Positions 35,601 to 49,600 of a DNA stretch of 64,000 bases are shown here, piece after piece. Location: contig NC_081331.1 of the NCBI RefSeq assembly GCF_022539665.2, positions 4,250,501 through 4,314,500 of the forward strand, in the 5' to 3' direction. The stretch is from Daphnia carinata. Taxonomy: Eukaryota > Arthropoda > Branchiopoda > Diplostraca > Daphniidae. The position numbers and the translations under genes are program-made. Positions within the stretch are counted from its first letter, which is position 1, and every line of letters starts with the position of its first letter. The notes beneath the pieces are model-generated. The model was given only the letters and a program-made list of their open reading frames with translations. It was not told the origin of the DNA and did not search any database.

Positions 35601-38600
35601 TGCGACGATTGAATTCCATGTCGATTTCTTTTCATCCAGTTCCACTTTACGGCAGAGCAAAGGATTTCTGCCACTCGGCATTTCAGCTCAAGTTTTCTGA
35701 ATAAGATTAGCCTCACACTTACTTTTCTTTGGAACCATTTGATTTCGTTATTATCCTTAGTGTGTCCTGGCTGCTGCTAAGATATCAATCGGCCACTTCT
35801 CTCCCCCAATTTGGTAGGTCGCCAATGAAATGAGCAACAAATCATGTAAAGATAAAATGTTTAATTCTTTTTAAATTTGCCTTTTGTAGCTCTCAGATCT
35901 GTAGTTTCTCAGACATGACGTCATTAAGCCACAGTCTGATGAAATGTATCGAATTTTTTCAGAGTGAATGAAGCGATAGCGTACATAACTCCTAAAGAAT
36001 TTCGTCCTTTTGGATGAAAGGAGTTTCGCAATCAGACGGATGCCGTTCCTATACTCACGAAGATGTAGACCCCCTATGGTCGAGCATGAAAATTTATCAC
36101 TATGGACGTCCCTTCCACCCACTGGTATTACATCCTCATTCTTTTTTGTTCCAGCTTCCGCTTTATTCTTTTCTTAGTTCAATCACTTAAAAAGAAAGCG
36201 CCCATCTATATAGCCCTTGTTTCTAAGGAAACCAGTGGTCGTGGGATTCAGCTCATTTTATTATTATTTGAAACAAAACGTTTTACTTGAGCTTATTATT
36301 TTTTTTTTTGTGTTGCTAACTTTGTTTCACGCTTCTACTTTGCTTTGTTAGACGTGTAGAAAGGACGGGAACTTGATGGTGTTCAAACTACCTATCCCGC
36401 GTTTTCGATAGGATGCTCATTAATCCTCTCCGCAACACAGCCGCTCCCTCTCGTTTAATTTTTCATTAGACGCTGCGGTACGGCCATAAATAGGCTGTAT
36501 GCGAGAAAAAGAAATTAAAAAAAATACAATATTGCCCTTTCCTTTCAACCAGCGCCTCCAGCCTCGGAGGAATCGGAATGTCGGGATCTGCGAAATTCAA
36601 TGGAACTTTTCAAGACGTAAATTCCAATTGACGTTTGCGCTCCTAGCGATTTATTTTCTAAAATGTTTTGCTTTAAATTTTCTTTTTTGTGTGTGAAGCA
36701 GGCAGGAGATCCCATAACAATTGCTCGGAATTTTCATCAAAAAGTTAAGCATCGCATTAATATTTTAAATCGTGTATGTTCGTGAGAAACGCCAGCTAGT
36801 TGGACTTTTTCTTTACGATCACGTTTATCGGTTTTTTTTTTGTTTTTTTTTTTTGATTTTATCATTGATGTATAGGTGACGAGGAGAGCTGGTGAACGTG
36901 CACTCTACATTGTTGTAAAATGCATTGTACCGCGCCATGTTACTGTGCCATTTAAGCGTTTTGCTAGCACCGCCAAGATCATTCCAGCAGTTATACAAAG
37001 AAGGATGTCGTGAAAATGGATCATTACACTGTGATATCGGCCGGATAGTGCATGACATGGCGACCGTGCCCCAGTTATATTCCGCTCTAAGGTACCATAA
37101 AAAGCCATCGAGGCACACGCCAAAAAATTGTATATTCCCAACAACAAATTGAAATCGAAAAAAGTAATGCATTCTCAGCAAGTTTAAATGACCTGTAAGA
37201 AAAATATATTCTTAAAAATTTGTTTTTCAAATTTTAGTAGGTCACGCAGGGATCCAAGTGGCGAACAGGCACCTGTCAATTCACATTTCTATTTGGCGTT
37301 ACAGCTCTACGAATACCAGTTGCGTAATCGAATTACATCATAGGCTTAGATATTTGTATTCAGTCTGTGATATAGCAGCGCAGTTGGTGACACAGTTTGC
37401 TGAATATGCAATAGTAATACCAGTAGTAATCTTCTTTGATAAATCATCGCTTCACTCCAGTTGACAGCGCGGTCGGTGTACCGTAGTAATTTTTGGGGTC
37501 GTCAAGTAGAAAAATTTCGTTCTCGAGTGCGACAACAAATCCTGTAGTGGGCGACATGGACTATGTACTATGTCTATGTACGTCTGTTATAGCTGTTAGG
37601 TCGTCCGTATCCGAGCTGTGGGTGTCTCGAATTATATTCTCGTCCCCAAGAGAAATATCTTTAACGACCACCTCGTTTCGCTAGACAACAAACATCGCAT
37701 CATACAGAACAACTACATTTATTTCGGTTTAGAAATAAAATACTCTTAGATGGCCGTATTGATGTTTACAGCGATTTAGAAGGCTAAAACAAATGAAAAG
37801 TTAGAGGGTCCTTGTGATGCTACGTCATCATCAATGCGACCGTTCGGGACAAGTACAAAGTAACACAGAGTCACATGTCAGCTCACTTTGACGTACCTGT
37901 CCACTTTAAGTCCGATTAACTAAAGATCGATGCGTCTACCAATGTTCCTTCTACGATAAACCGAATTACCTGGTAACCTCGCTACGTTGTTACAGTGGCA
38001 CACTCAGTTAGTGGAAGGGGGAGGGGGAGGGTGGTGCGTAGAGGATGGCAAAGATCTGACACGTACACTTTGTCTTCGGTACACCATTCGATTAGAATTA
38101 TACTGCGCAACTAATGCGAAGCCCATGACGTCTGAGTCATGCGGTTCAAATTTCAAAAGTATGTTTCTTCAGGATGGATTCGTTTATTTTACAACTAAAA
38201 GGACACTTACGTATTCAAATCGAGATTTCAGGGATATTGTTAATTGGTTTTTCATCCAGATACGTGATTAAAAATTGCATGGATCGTTGAAGATACCTTA
38301 ATACTCTCATACTCCCTTCTGCCCAATTAATGTGACATCTCGTAAATCTCAATCTTACAGACTGCAATAAGTCGTGGCGAACATGCAGACAAACGAATCA
38401 GAAATCATTGAAGGTTTGAAATTATACCCTCGTCTATACAGTGTAGCGGAAAAGGCGTATAACGTAGATCGATACGGTTTCCACTTAATGTCTTGAAACC
38501 GTCATTTGCCTCGTGTGGTGACAAGTACCCATGGTTAACGGATTTGCCCCCGCACGCATTTTTGATTTCTTTCTTTTTTGTTTTGTAAATTTGGCACTGT

Positions 38601-39617
38601 CTGCACTTTAGCTGACGTCATATGGATAATAGATGGCTGCGAAGGCGGTTTATTGTTTTTTGTTTATTCTCGTTTAGGTCAAAGGAATTCAAAGTAGGAC
38701 CGTAAAAAAATTATCGTTGATAAAGCTAAATGAATAAGCAAGTGTTAGCTTTTTCAACGTTACGGGTATTTTCGGATACACTTTATTATAGGATCACGTA
38801 ACGAATAAATACGGTTCTTGACATGTATAAAACATGGAGGACATGTCAGGGCAATTATGCCTAAGCATTAGGTTAAAAGAAAGACTAAAGGTGATATTAT
38901 TCGTGAGGCATCAAGAGCCAACATGGCACACTATGATAACGGACTCAAAAGTTATTAACACTTGCCAAACGTGCCACTTTTTCACAGGCAAATAAGCTAA
39001 GTTGCTACGTCAAAAGACTGAGAGTAATCTTTGGATTCTAAAGTCGCGTAATCAATACCAGGAATGGCTTTGGGTACGTGGAAGTGTTCTTGTTGACACT
39101 TTTTTTTTAAGCTTTTAGTCTACTGTCTGCTTAACCTTTGAAAGTTACCTCGTTCTTCGCTGAAACAAGTATCAGTACATAATGGCATGTTACGTGCTGG
39201 TAGTGTAAAAATTCACCCTTTTGCCTCTCACTTCGTAGAAGACGTTCAACTATGAAATCATCCACTTTACTGGAGCACTCTTCGTTCGGTTAGGATCCAA
39301 AAATTGCAGTTCTTGTTGTTCTTTTTTTTCCTTTTTCCTTCCTGCCTTCTTTCCGTGCAAGTGGTAGGTACTATACTCGACGACACTAACCCGCCGCGTG
39401 ACTCTTAGATGGTGGTCGACGAATAAAGTTAAAAAAATAATAATAATAAAATTTTAAATAAATAAAATAAAATAAAAAAAGAATATTTATTCTTGAATAC
39501 TAGATGGCGCTGAAATTAGTTTTCATAGATATTTATTTTTGCTAACTAAACTATTCGGCAATAGTTTATTGTATCAACCGGTAGTAACAGTAGTTCTTGC
39601 ATTTCAGCTCAGTAAAG

Positions 39618-41356
39618 ATGCTAAATACTGGGTACGGCAACTCTTTTATCTTTGCTACGACAGCGTGATTGATTCTGGTGTTCTGATTTAGGAAATTGGC
39701 TGGTCGCACGTTGTTCATCACGGGAGCCAGCAGAGGTATTGGAAAAGCTATAGCACTTAAAGCCGCTAGAGACGGAGCTAATGTAGTTATTGCGGCAAAG
39801 ACTGCCAAGCCTCATCCAACATTGCCTGGGACAATCTATACTGCAGCTGAAGAAGGTATGTACAGATATATTTTCTTTATCATATATAGCAGCTGCACAT
39901 AGCTGAATGTGGGTAAGAACATAATGTCTGGCTTTGTTTCGTACAAAAATGATTGGCTAATAAATCACATAGTCTCCTGTATTGGTCACAGTCAGAGCTG
40001 CAGGAGGACGATGTCTCTCATGTGTGGTGGATGTTCGAAATGAAACTCAGATACAAGACGCTGTGGATGTAGCTGTCAAAACATTTGGAGGAATTGACAT
40101 AGTTGTAAACAATGCATCAGCCATCTTCCTCACTGGAACTGCTGAGACTTCAGTAAAAAATTTTGATTTGATGCATGACATAATTGTTCGTGGGACATTT
40201 CTCGTGTAAGTATTTATAATGTTAACCAGTATGCTGTTGTTATTGTTAGAAAGCATTGGCACAACTATGCATGAAACATCTTTGATTATTGCAGAACTAA
40301 GTTTTGCCTACCATACCTAAAAACTGGAAAAAATCCACACATCCTCAACATAGCCCCTCCATTAATGCATCTTCCTGCCGAAAGGTTTTCCGGACATGTC
40401 GCCTATACCATGGCAAAATATGGAATGTCAATATTTGTAACTGGTATGGCAGAAGAGTTTAGATCAGAGGGGATTGCAGTTAATGCGCTGTGGCCGAAGA
40501 GTGGCACTGGTACAATATTTATTTATGTTCGGCTTAATAGCTTACCAGCTTTTCCGCACTTGAACGCTGAAAATAAACTCCTAGTTTTTTTTTTCTCTTT
40601 TACAATTTTCAGCTATCAAGACCGCTGCAACGGAATTACGTGCTAAACGAATGTCTCAAGAGGACATTGCATTATTACTCAAACTCAAACTCCGAATTCC
40701 TGACGTAACTGCTGATGCCGCCTACGCTATTCTTACACGTGATTCGAGAAGCTACACTCAGCACTTTTGTATCGATGAAGACGTTCTTAGAGACGAAGGA
40801 ATTACGGATTTTGAACAATATTCAGCATCAATTCCAAGTAAATATCTATTTTGGTTTGCTTAATGCTGCTGTTCTCTTTTTATCTGGTTTTGTATACATA
40901 TATATATATATTTTTTTTTTTTTCAGATTGGGTTCCCAGAGTTTGAAAATCAGAAAATTGAGTTTCTCTTCATCTTCTAATGCCATGCTTGAATACCAAT
41001 TACATTTCCTATTCATAGGATCCCAGCAGGTGATACTGGTTACTATCTGGTTCCTTATAGGACCATTAGTTTAGACTTTCTGCAAATTGCCAGGAAATTC
41101 AAATTTACTTACATTGTGTGCTTTTTTGTTTGTTAGGAAAGTTTGACGACGCCAGCTTTGAAGCGTATAGAATCGAGATGGCTGGAGCAAGACTACCACA
41201 AGAAATGATTCAGATGATAAAACTTATCCAGCCAGAAAACTTTCGTTCTGAACCAAATATAGTATTGTAAGTTTAATACCAAATTGTGTTCATTCCATCA
41301 CTGCTAGAGCTAGAACCATTGAAATATTTTTTAGGTTGTCAGGTGTTTCGATATAA
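39618..41356 (+). CDS. HSDL2-like short-chain dehydrogenase/reductase without SCP2 domain
   Basis: Seven exons join to 327 residues: 39618-39631, 39692-39855, 39992-40205, 40295-40509, 40613-40837, 41137-41266 and 41335-41356. The N-terminal 280 residues match hydroxysteroid dehydrogenase-like 2: MLNTGKLAGRTLFITGASRG, the TGxxxGxG nucleotide motif (15-22), AAKTAKPHPTLPGTIYTAAE, the VNNASAI motif, YTMAK (Tyr168, Lys172), MAEEF, NALWPK and ADAAYAI. HSDL2 is a peroxisomal/mitochondrial SDR linked to lipid metabolism and normally carries an SCP2 sterol-carrier domain after the SDR part. Here a novel tail of about 50 residues ending LLSGVSI replaces it. The position aligned with the family serine in NISPPL reads NIAPPL (Ala151). 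The model is solid up to 40837; the last two exons fit by phase and consensus. There is no peroxisomal SKL end. Whether the enzyme is active is doubtful. Confidence 0.88.
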
Positions 41357-43664
41357 GATGTACGCAGCTAATGGGAATGCGGTACTACTAGCCATATATC
41401 ACCATTTTCTGCAGGTAATTTTTTTTTTGCATTACTTTTAATCTTAAACCCCCAAAAGGCAATAGGGTTGTAGCCAAAAATCATTGTCACAATTATGACA
41501 ACCACTTTTCAGCTGTCAAAGCAGATTTTTCTTTTATGTGCGCCCGATGTGTTTGTCCCAACTCCATTTCTGGAATCCTTTAAGATACTCATCGACAACG
41601 GCCCACAACTTGTGCCAAGTTGAACGACCAGGTGTTGAACAAAGCACTCTAAGGGCTATTGATATGAAAGAAGGATTTCACCCACCAGATTTCAATCTTA
41701 GCTGTCTAAGAACTAAAAGAGAGAGTGCCAAGAAGTCGAGAGGTTATGCCGTGTCACGGCGCAATCGCCATGTGTGGGACTAAAGGGGCGGGTTTCGTTT
41801 GGACGTGTGCTACATCATAGCTAGTCTTCGTTGCTCTCGCTCCCTCTCTTTAGTAGTCCCCAAGAAATGGTATGGACAGTTCCGATTCCTCCAATATAAC
41901 ACCATATAGCGTTCGTCTTGCTCGAAGAAAGATAGTTCGCTGTGCGTGATTCACGAATTTGCATTCAAAGACCTTGTTTTTTTTGCACCAAAGAAGCTTG
42001 TGCAAGCGCCAAATTTGAATATAGAAGCCGTGGTCACCAATACCGGTATGATATAACGTGTAGAAATCTTGAGAAACCTTTGAATTATTGAAGAGGTAGA
42101 CGAATTCAACGGGAAAGTTTACCTTCCTTGCGAAAAGTTTTTTTTTTCCAGTAAACTATCTCATAAAATACTAAACGACTTCCAAATAAGAAAGAACTGC
42201 CACGTTTTCTGAGATCTCATTCCAAATTGAAAGTAGGAGAATAAGTTATTCAGAGACAAAGTTCTTTAATGTTTGACAGTGTCTGAGAACATTTTAATGA
42301 TGCCGTTATTCGTTCATAGCTTCATGATTTTAAAAATTGGTTAAAAGTTTGATAGCGATATAGACAAAGCCAATCAAGCCTCTTGGTGCGTCTCCTAAGT
42401 TCACGCATTTATGCGTTCTTGATAAAGCCAGCCATTTCTCAAAATAAAAGCTATTAACGATAGCGCAGCTTCTTGTGCATTTTCTGTAGCGTAACATAGG
42501 AATTATTTTATATTTAGACTGATTGTAGCGTTGAAAAATGTTTGGTAATGTATTCGATAGCAAACAGTATTGACAGAATCGCGCGTACCTTGCAATTGGT
42601 CGTTTGGTTTTTTTGCAGTTAACTTAGTTCTTAGAGTTTCTTTTCAAGGATTGACTCCGAAACGAAAAGTTGCGCGACACATTTTGCACAATACTTTTTA
42701 ATTGCGTTTCAATAGCGGATCATTTCAGCACTCGACAGCCATTTTTGTGTAAAATTTATTTCTGGAAAAGCCAACTGAAGGCTTTTGACAGTGAACGTTA
42801 AACTTACGTCATCGCTCCTAATTTTTGCGTATTGTGAAGAATTGTACGAATAAACGTCAGCTATTTTGCGCCGTAACTTCTAAAGAGGCAAACGCATGAT
42901 GTATATATAGACATGGAATTGGAAGATGGCTGTCCCGAGAGCATTCGCCTTTTTTTTTTTTTTTATTGTAACTCAAATGCTTTGGAGTTCGGTTGCTATA
43001 TACCGATTGTCTGCCTACCAAGACAAATAGCCTGTCAGCACAATTGTTAGTCTCTGCCCGGGTTGACGTCAAACTAAAATTGTGTTACATCTTATGTTCG
43101 TAGTATGAGGGTGCAACAACAATTTCCTTGGCCGTTTTAAAGAACATTTCGAATCGCGCTATAAACGCGTGTTACTAATGATAGTGTGAATAATGAACAT
43201 ACGTTTATCTTCTTTCTTAGTCTCATATTATTAGTCATGTTTGTTGCCAGTTTTGTAACTCTAATGCCCCGTATATCACTGGTTAAATTCCGTTAAGAGC
43301 AAACAAAAGTCCTTCCAGCTGACGGTACTTGAATGAAGAAACGTTGTGTTCTCTCTTACACGGGGGTACGAGAGTAGTATCTGAGCTGTCCTTAGCTCGA
43401 GTCGGCTTTTGTTGGATCAGTTCCGCCAATCCTCCTATAGTGTCAGCTAGAATTTGTCCTTTTTTTTTTAAAAAAAAAACTAGCTTAATATATTCAGTGA
43501 CCTATTTTCTCTCTGATCGACATTTTCTTAATTTCTAGTAATTGCGTCGTTAGCCAAGAACTGATAAATTTTTAGTTTGAAAACATTTGCGAATGTCAAT
43601 CAAAATCCTTATTTTTGCTTGTGTATTTTTAGGAGTTCTTTGAACTTCCAGAAATTGGAGCCTG
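41357..43664. other. Intergenic: SDR 3' flank and receptor 5' flank
   Basis: No supported coding exon. An ORF at 41538-41783 has no recognisable features. A perfect TGACGTCA lies at 43064-43071. An acceptor-like GTATTTTTAG ends at 43632, about 30 nt before the receptor ATG, so an upstream non-coding receptor exon is likely, but I could not place it. Confidence 0.5.
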
Positions 43665-46600
43665 ATGGCGCTCCAGTGGAATGACGGAAACTTGACGGTT
43701 GTCGATTCGGACCTGATGTTCTTTGATCACAGCAACTACAACTGGAGCCATAACAACAGCGTCTTGGAAGACACTTCACAAAATGACCAGTTCAATTTAC
43801 CGTGGTGGAGAATCGTCCTTTGGACAATGCTCTTCGCCGTTATGGTTGTTGTCAGCACCGGAGGAAATTTGATTGTCATCTGGATCGTTCTGGCTGACCG
43901 GAGAATGCGCACGGTCACGAACTACTTTCTGGTAGTCAGTTTTTGAAAGCAACATCGCAATTGTCATCCCTTACTAATTCATACCCTTTTGCATACATTC
44001 TGGCAGGTCAATCTATCAATCGCGGACACGATGGTCTCGACGCTCAACGTCATATTCAATTTCATCAGTATGGTCACCAATGATTGGCCATTTGGCCGGA
44101 TTTACTGCAAAATATCGCAATTCGTAGCCGTCATCTCCATCTGCGGAAGCGTCTTCACTCTCATGGCAATCTCCATCGAAAGGTAAGCCAATCCTATCTA
44201 CAGCTCTTGTCGTTTTAGTTGCTCGTCGCTAGTGTTAATTAGACAAAATATGGACTGACAGAAAGCTGCTGTTGCTCTCTGTACTACACACTGCGAAACC
44301 GCTCAGATGAGTCCAGGGTGTACGGACGTTTTGCCAGTAAAAACAAAAAGGGCACGGCCATGAAACGCGGTGATTTCTTTCGTTTTTTTAAAGCGTCTGC
44401 CAAGTTAAGCTTGAATCACAATATTGGTCCACTTAGCCGCTTTGAATCCATCAGAACCTTTTTTTCCGCGTTTCTGCTGCGCCATTGTAGGCCACACGGC
44501 TTGCGGTCTATGCAAAATCGGTTCTGAATGGGACGCGTTCAACTCTGACGCCCTGCTGTCTAAAGCCTTTCTCTTTTACTACGTTTCGTGGGCGACGCTA
44601 TATGGCAAAGATTTAAGCTGCCAAGAGGCTGTGAAAAAACTTCATTTTGCCATTATTTTGTTTTCCGGGTACTATTTTCTTATTATTAAACGCGGCCGAA
44701 CTCTATTCGCTTTATCGTTAAACGCGTATCGATCGCCGGTTAGCGAGAAAAATAGCTACAGGATTGGATTGCGACTCGCAATAGCTACCACGCCCTCACC
44801 GTGTCTTGTATTCAACATTTCGTTATTCCGTAAAAGCTTATGTAGTATACGCAAGGATTTCTGCAATGAATGGATTGCTGAGTCTGCTCATCGTGTGGGT
44901 AAACGGATGCTTTTAAAATGCTGTTTGTTTGAGATAAACGGCATACCAAAAACAAGACGAAGAAAAGTAAACCACGTCATCGGGGGAGATAGAGGGTTGC
45001 AAAAAAAATGCAGCGGCTGAGAACGACTGGAGGGTCAATCCATTGGCTGTGTGATTCCGCGCTGCGAAAAACCATAGTTGCTTCTGGCTTCTTCTCGTTG
45101 TCGGCTACGAATCGCTTGGCTGGTTTGATTGATCAAAAAGGGAACGTCACGCCAATGTGTTCCCTCACGGCTGAGCGATTCCGGCCAAATATATTGCTGC
45201 AACGAGCAATCGAATACTAAAAGAATCTATCACGAAAAATTCGTTGAATGTAGTCAAGACTGTCAATAATAGTTATCCGCTTATTGACGCTTGTCGTATT
45301 ACCTTAAAGTATTACCGACTTTTAGAAACGGATTCAGTTTTGCGTTCGCACAATTTTCTCCCTCAATTTCTTTAGTTGGGTATTTCTTTGATTCCTTCAA
45401 ATATTGAAGGATTTTTTTTTATCCCTTAAAATATTCAGAATATATCCGAATAAATTTACAAGTAAATGTTGTTTGCCGAAGGACCCCTTTTTTGTGGGGC
45501 CCGTCAATCAAATTGCTACACGTTTCAATTCTCTGCGTGAGCTTCTGTAATCGAATTGTTGAGTTTTCGTTGGCGTTACACGGTCAAATCGTGGCTGTGG
45601 AATCAATATTGAATCCGTCGAGTTGGCAACACATAGTTGTACGGCTACTACAAGTAAACCGGTTTCCCTATGTTTTTGTTATTTTTGAATATTTTTACCT
45701 CGCAAATTTCGGACCCTGCGCTTTGAAAGAAAAGAAAAACTAACCTTCTTATTTTCTTGTCAAAGAAAAATCTACAATTTGATTCCTGTTTTCATTTGGA
45801 TACTCGTGTTTTTCAACCACAACGGGGTTACGTCGGGTTCTTGATAGCTACAAAGCTACAATGGTCGACAACAGGACAAAACTTAATTTCACGACTAAGG
45901 AAAAATGGAAACATTTTTAAAGCTTGTTCTTTCCTTTTTTAGTTGTTCAGGAGTTCTCTTAGTCGATAAGTACACGTCTTTTGCGCTAGAGCGCATCCAA
46001 GTTTTTTGAAAAAAGCTCCGTTTTTTTCCCTTTACATTCTTGAACAATTTCTTGTCAAAAATTTGACTTCCAAATTGCGTCGTGTTTTGTTTCTCTTCCT
46101 ATGTTTTTTTTTAACGTTCTAGCTAGTCTGCGTTATGGCCAAGCTGTGTTACGTGCAGTTTCCTCAACACCAACATGTCTCGGGGCGTATCAAATAGTCC
46201 GTATACTTTATTCAGTTTTTTTTTCCTATCTGAATGTCAAAGAGCGATGCTGAACTTTTGGCATTCGCCAAGGGCCTTTACGGTTGTGCGTGAGACAAAG
46301 AGACGCTCGCCAATGACTCTTTAACGGTCCGTAAAACTCAAATTTTCTTTGATACGTTAAAGATGGAAAACAAAAATAAGAAAAATTCACGGTCTTTTGT
46401 TACTATCTTCCTAACGCGGAGCTGCAGATTAAATGTTATTTTATTCGTGCCTCAGAGAAACCCGAAACGTACACCAACAGCCAATTAAATCCACAAAACA
46501 TCGTTTCACCGATATGTTGGGAGTAAACACAAAAGCAAAAGTTCGTTATTCTACACTCCTATTTTCAAATGTAATCGAGTATGTTTTCCCGCTCACTTGT

Positions 46601-49600
46601 CTGGCGGGTTTATTCTTCAAACTTGCACTCGTTTTTTTTTTTTTTTTTTGTAAGAAGTCAATAGTTAATTACGTGTCTGCGAGCGACTTTATAAGAGACG
46701 ACGCTTCGTTATTTTTCATGTTTCTCTTGTACGCAGTGTTCCACATTTTCCATTTCGGCAGCTCGATGAAATAAATGCCAAATAGAAAAATGTGAGTAAG
46801 GCCTGCGTGTTGAACAAAAACATTCAGGAGAAGGCAGTATAAATTTCTTTTGATGTATACTGCCAGAGCAAATATCGTGCTGCTGGGAAAGCCATCAGCT
46901 ACTGTCACTGTAACTTACACACACATCTAACGAACGAAGGGGATGTTTTTTTTTTTCTTTAGTGTCAACATTCAAAAGTGCGTCACGTGCAACTAAAAGG
47001 GAATAAAAACACGGAGTAAAAAAAAATACGACTGTTTGGTATGACCTGACCCCAACAAAGTATGGTTTGCACTTGTAGATTATGTGGTGTAATGTCGTGC
47101 ACATCTGGGAACAAGTTTGCTCGTCAGGCATTTTTCTTTTTTTGCTTTGGAAGCGTGACGATGGGGTAGCTCATTTCCTGCAAAGAGTTTCGACATCGAC
47201 AATCGGAAGGAATTCATTCTGTTGTACGGTTTCTTTTTTTTTTTTCTAAACAAGTGCAGTTTACGTGGCAATCTAGCTGGCAGTTATCATGAAGCCTTAG
47301 TATACGAAACTGGGATTTTCCTTGCTGATCTATCTCGCTTTATAGATGTGCGCTATATGGCCATCGGTGCGTAATCTTCTGCAGAATTTTAGAGGCCAAC
47401 TTTTTAGCCTCTAGTTGAAATAACAAGCAGCTATGTAGTTACCTTATATCCTTAAGGTAGTAATAAAATTCAGATCATATTCGCTCGGGGAGAAATCGGG
47501 TCTAGTGTTATCGCTAGTAAAACGCCCTAACAATCTACGCTTATGCACCCGTCGGAGTAAATAAACAACTATGCCATTCGGCACATCCAGACAGTTAGGT
47601 TGCGTGATAAAGTATTCTTTTTTACGTCTGTTGAACAAAAAAAAGGGGGGAATGAAAAACTTTTATTTCCCTTTTTTTCAGTTTAACAAAAGTTTGCGGA
47701 AGAACCGTGTTCGGTAGACTCACAAACGCGGGACCCAATTCAATCGCAACTACAGTCGAGTCAGAAGATCCATCATGTTCTTTTTTGTGCCTTATGCGAA
47801 CTTCGAAACATGGACTTTGAAGAATTCAAACAACGTTTATTCCTTGTAGTATAAAAGCCACTTCGAAGAGACCATTACGTATGGGCATTTTTGAAATATA
47901 TCAACCGATTCAGTTGGGGGAAACAAACGTTGTTCGTAATTAAACGCGACGAAGTCGAATAACCAAACTTCTCGATCAACTTGTTGCACGTACGAAACTG
48001 AACGCGTTGAATAATTTTTGTTCCTTTTCTTTTGCAAACTTTTCGAGTCTTCATTTTAATGAGGATCACAAATGCCTCTAGGAATAATGCAATTCATGTC
48101 GAAAAACGTATGAATCACTGCAAGTAGTTTGAAACGGCCCTGCTTTCAACAAGTTTAAGAGCGAGCTGAATTGCTTTACATATCATTACGAGTTCGTTAC
48201 CGTAGCGTCGCAAATTGAAAGAAAACAAAGGCAAACTCTCATTCGTCCCAAATCTCTTTTATCTTTTTTTTCTTTTTTACCAAAAAAAAAAAGAAATTAG
48301 TAGAATGGCAGAGCGTCTTTTGTTTTTGTTTTACAACCCGAGCTCGATTCCGTGCGGAACTTGTATGCAAGTTGCAATGATACAGTCATAATCTTTTATA
48401 GCGAGCCGGTGAATAATACTTGGCATCTTTATCCGACCGTTTGACGATACACTATTACGGACCAACAAGCCTTTTTCTTTGTTCCCCAAATGCAAATCAA
48501 AAGTCAGTAGATACCCTGTAAAGTATATGAAGTCCTATAGTTCATTTGCTAGGAACTGGTTGAGCGAATTTTCTTTTTCAGACCGACTTAAATACAACCC
48601 TTGCTGTAGGATTAGTATTCTTTAAAAAGAAAATGTAAATTTTGGACAATGTAAGACTAATAACAAAACCTCATCATCTCAAAGGTTGCCAGTTGATTAC
48701 GGGCATGCATTGTGGGGCGTTCTTGGATTAGTAAGCAATTAGGCCTATGCATGTTTTGCCAACATCAGCCTGCAAGCAGATATTGCCAGAGACGCTTTCA
48801 AAACGTAAATGGAGCATTATTACGTAGGCATCGTGTGGCAATATAATTCCCATTTCCCCCCCTGAAACTCTGACGTTGGAGCTGCAGTAACTGTCAAACG
48901 ACGTCGAGCAAGGTTCAGGTTGTGATCCGCATTTTTCTGTACGGATTACCATTTCGTAAGCAAAAAACATTCCGCATTGCGGTTTTTGAATCAACGAGCG
49001 AAAACTATTCACCACATCGCGTAGATCCAAGTTGTAGTTTTCCAGATAGTTATCTAGTAAGAAACTAAAACCTTGCAATCTTTTTAAGAAGTTGAGATGA
49101 GGAGGTAACGCAAGTTTTAATCATCCCTGGTTCAGACATGATAGCTAACGAGGAAGAAGTTTAACGAACTACGCAGGTGCATAAAAATTTCCGTCAGGTG
49201 TCACGTTCCATCTTCGCCGCCAAAAAGATGAAACGCAGCAGCGTCGTGTACCTTCAACAAATAATTAGACCTCCAAACTTTAGCTGGAAATGGATTAATG
49301 AGGGATACACACACCGTAAGAAGATTTTGATGTATATTTTCCATAATGGTGTGTTTTACGTCACGTACGACACCCTCTTTTATAATGTTGATGCGATTCA
49401 TCTTTGCATGATGGATTTTGAATTTTAAAATGAATCTACATTTCGCAGAATATGAAACACTTGATTATACGTAAAGTAAACATATCCTACGGACGAAATA
49501 CGCATCGGATATTTGACGGTTTTTGTACAATCCAATGGGTTCCTCGAAGTGCATTTTCAGTTGACGTCTCATACTTTAAATTCAATTGCCACGTGTAGCT

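Larger units (their letters stand above)
19770..39617. other. About 20 kb gene-poor, homopolymer-rich region
   Basis: I found no exon with family similarity, codon-like composition or a good splice pattern on either strand. Translated ORFs are short and mostly poly-Phe, poly-Lys or Ser/Leu runs from long T and A tracts. The tracts are dense up to about 35 kb and sparser after it. The region holds two GA microsatellites, a homopurine stretch, five perfect TGACGTCA palindromes and an orphan TATATAAAA at 24058-24066. It could be regulatory space for a flanking gene, hold lncRNAs or host very distant 5' exons. Confidence 0.5.

Noticed and set aside
36825-37181. 118-codon minus-strand ORF with several aromatic residues
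   Set aside because: No motif, no splice context, and overlapping ORFs on both strands; not separable from chance.
40651-41074. Ending the SDR at the in-frame stop near 40863, or adding an exon from 40925
   Set aside because: A donor CCAA|GTAAAT at 40838 and exons at 41137 and 41335 join in correct phase, while the 40925 acceptor meets a stop after a few codons.
44424-45020. 198-codon open frame in the tachykinin receptor intron
   Set aside because: It lacks an ATG at its start, shows no domain or repeated motif and has no supporting splice or promoter context; probably chance in a 6-kb intron.
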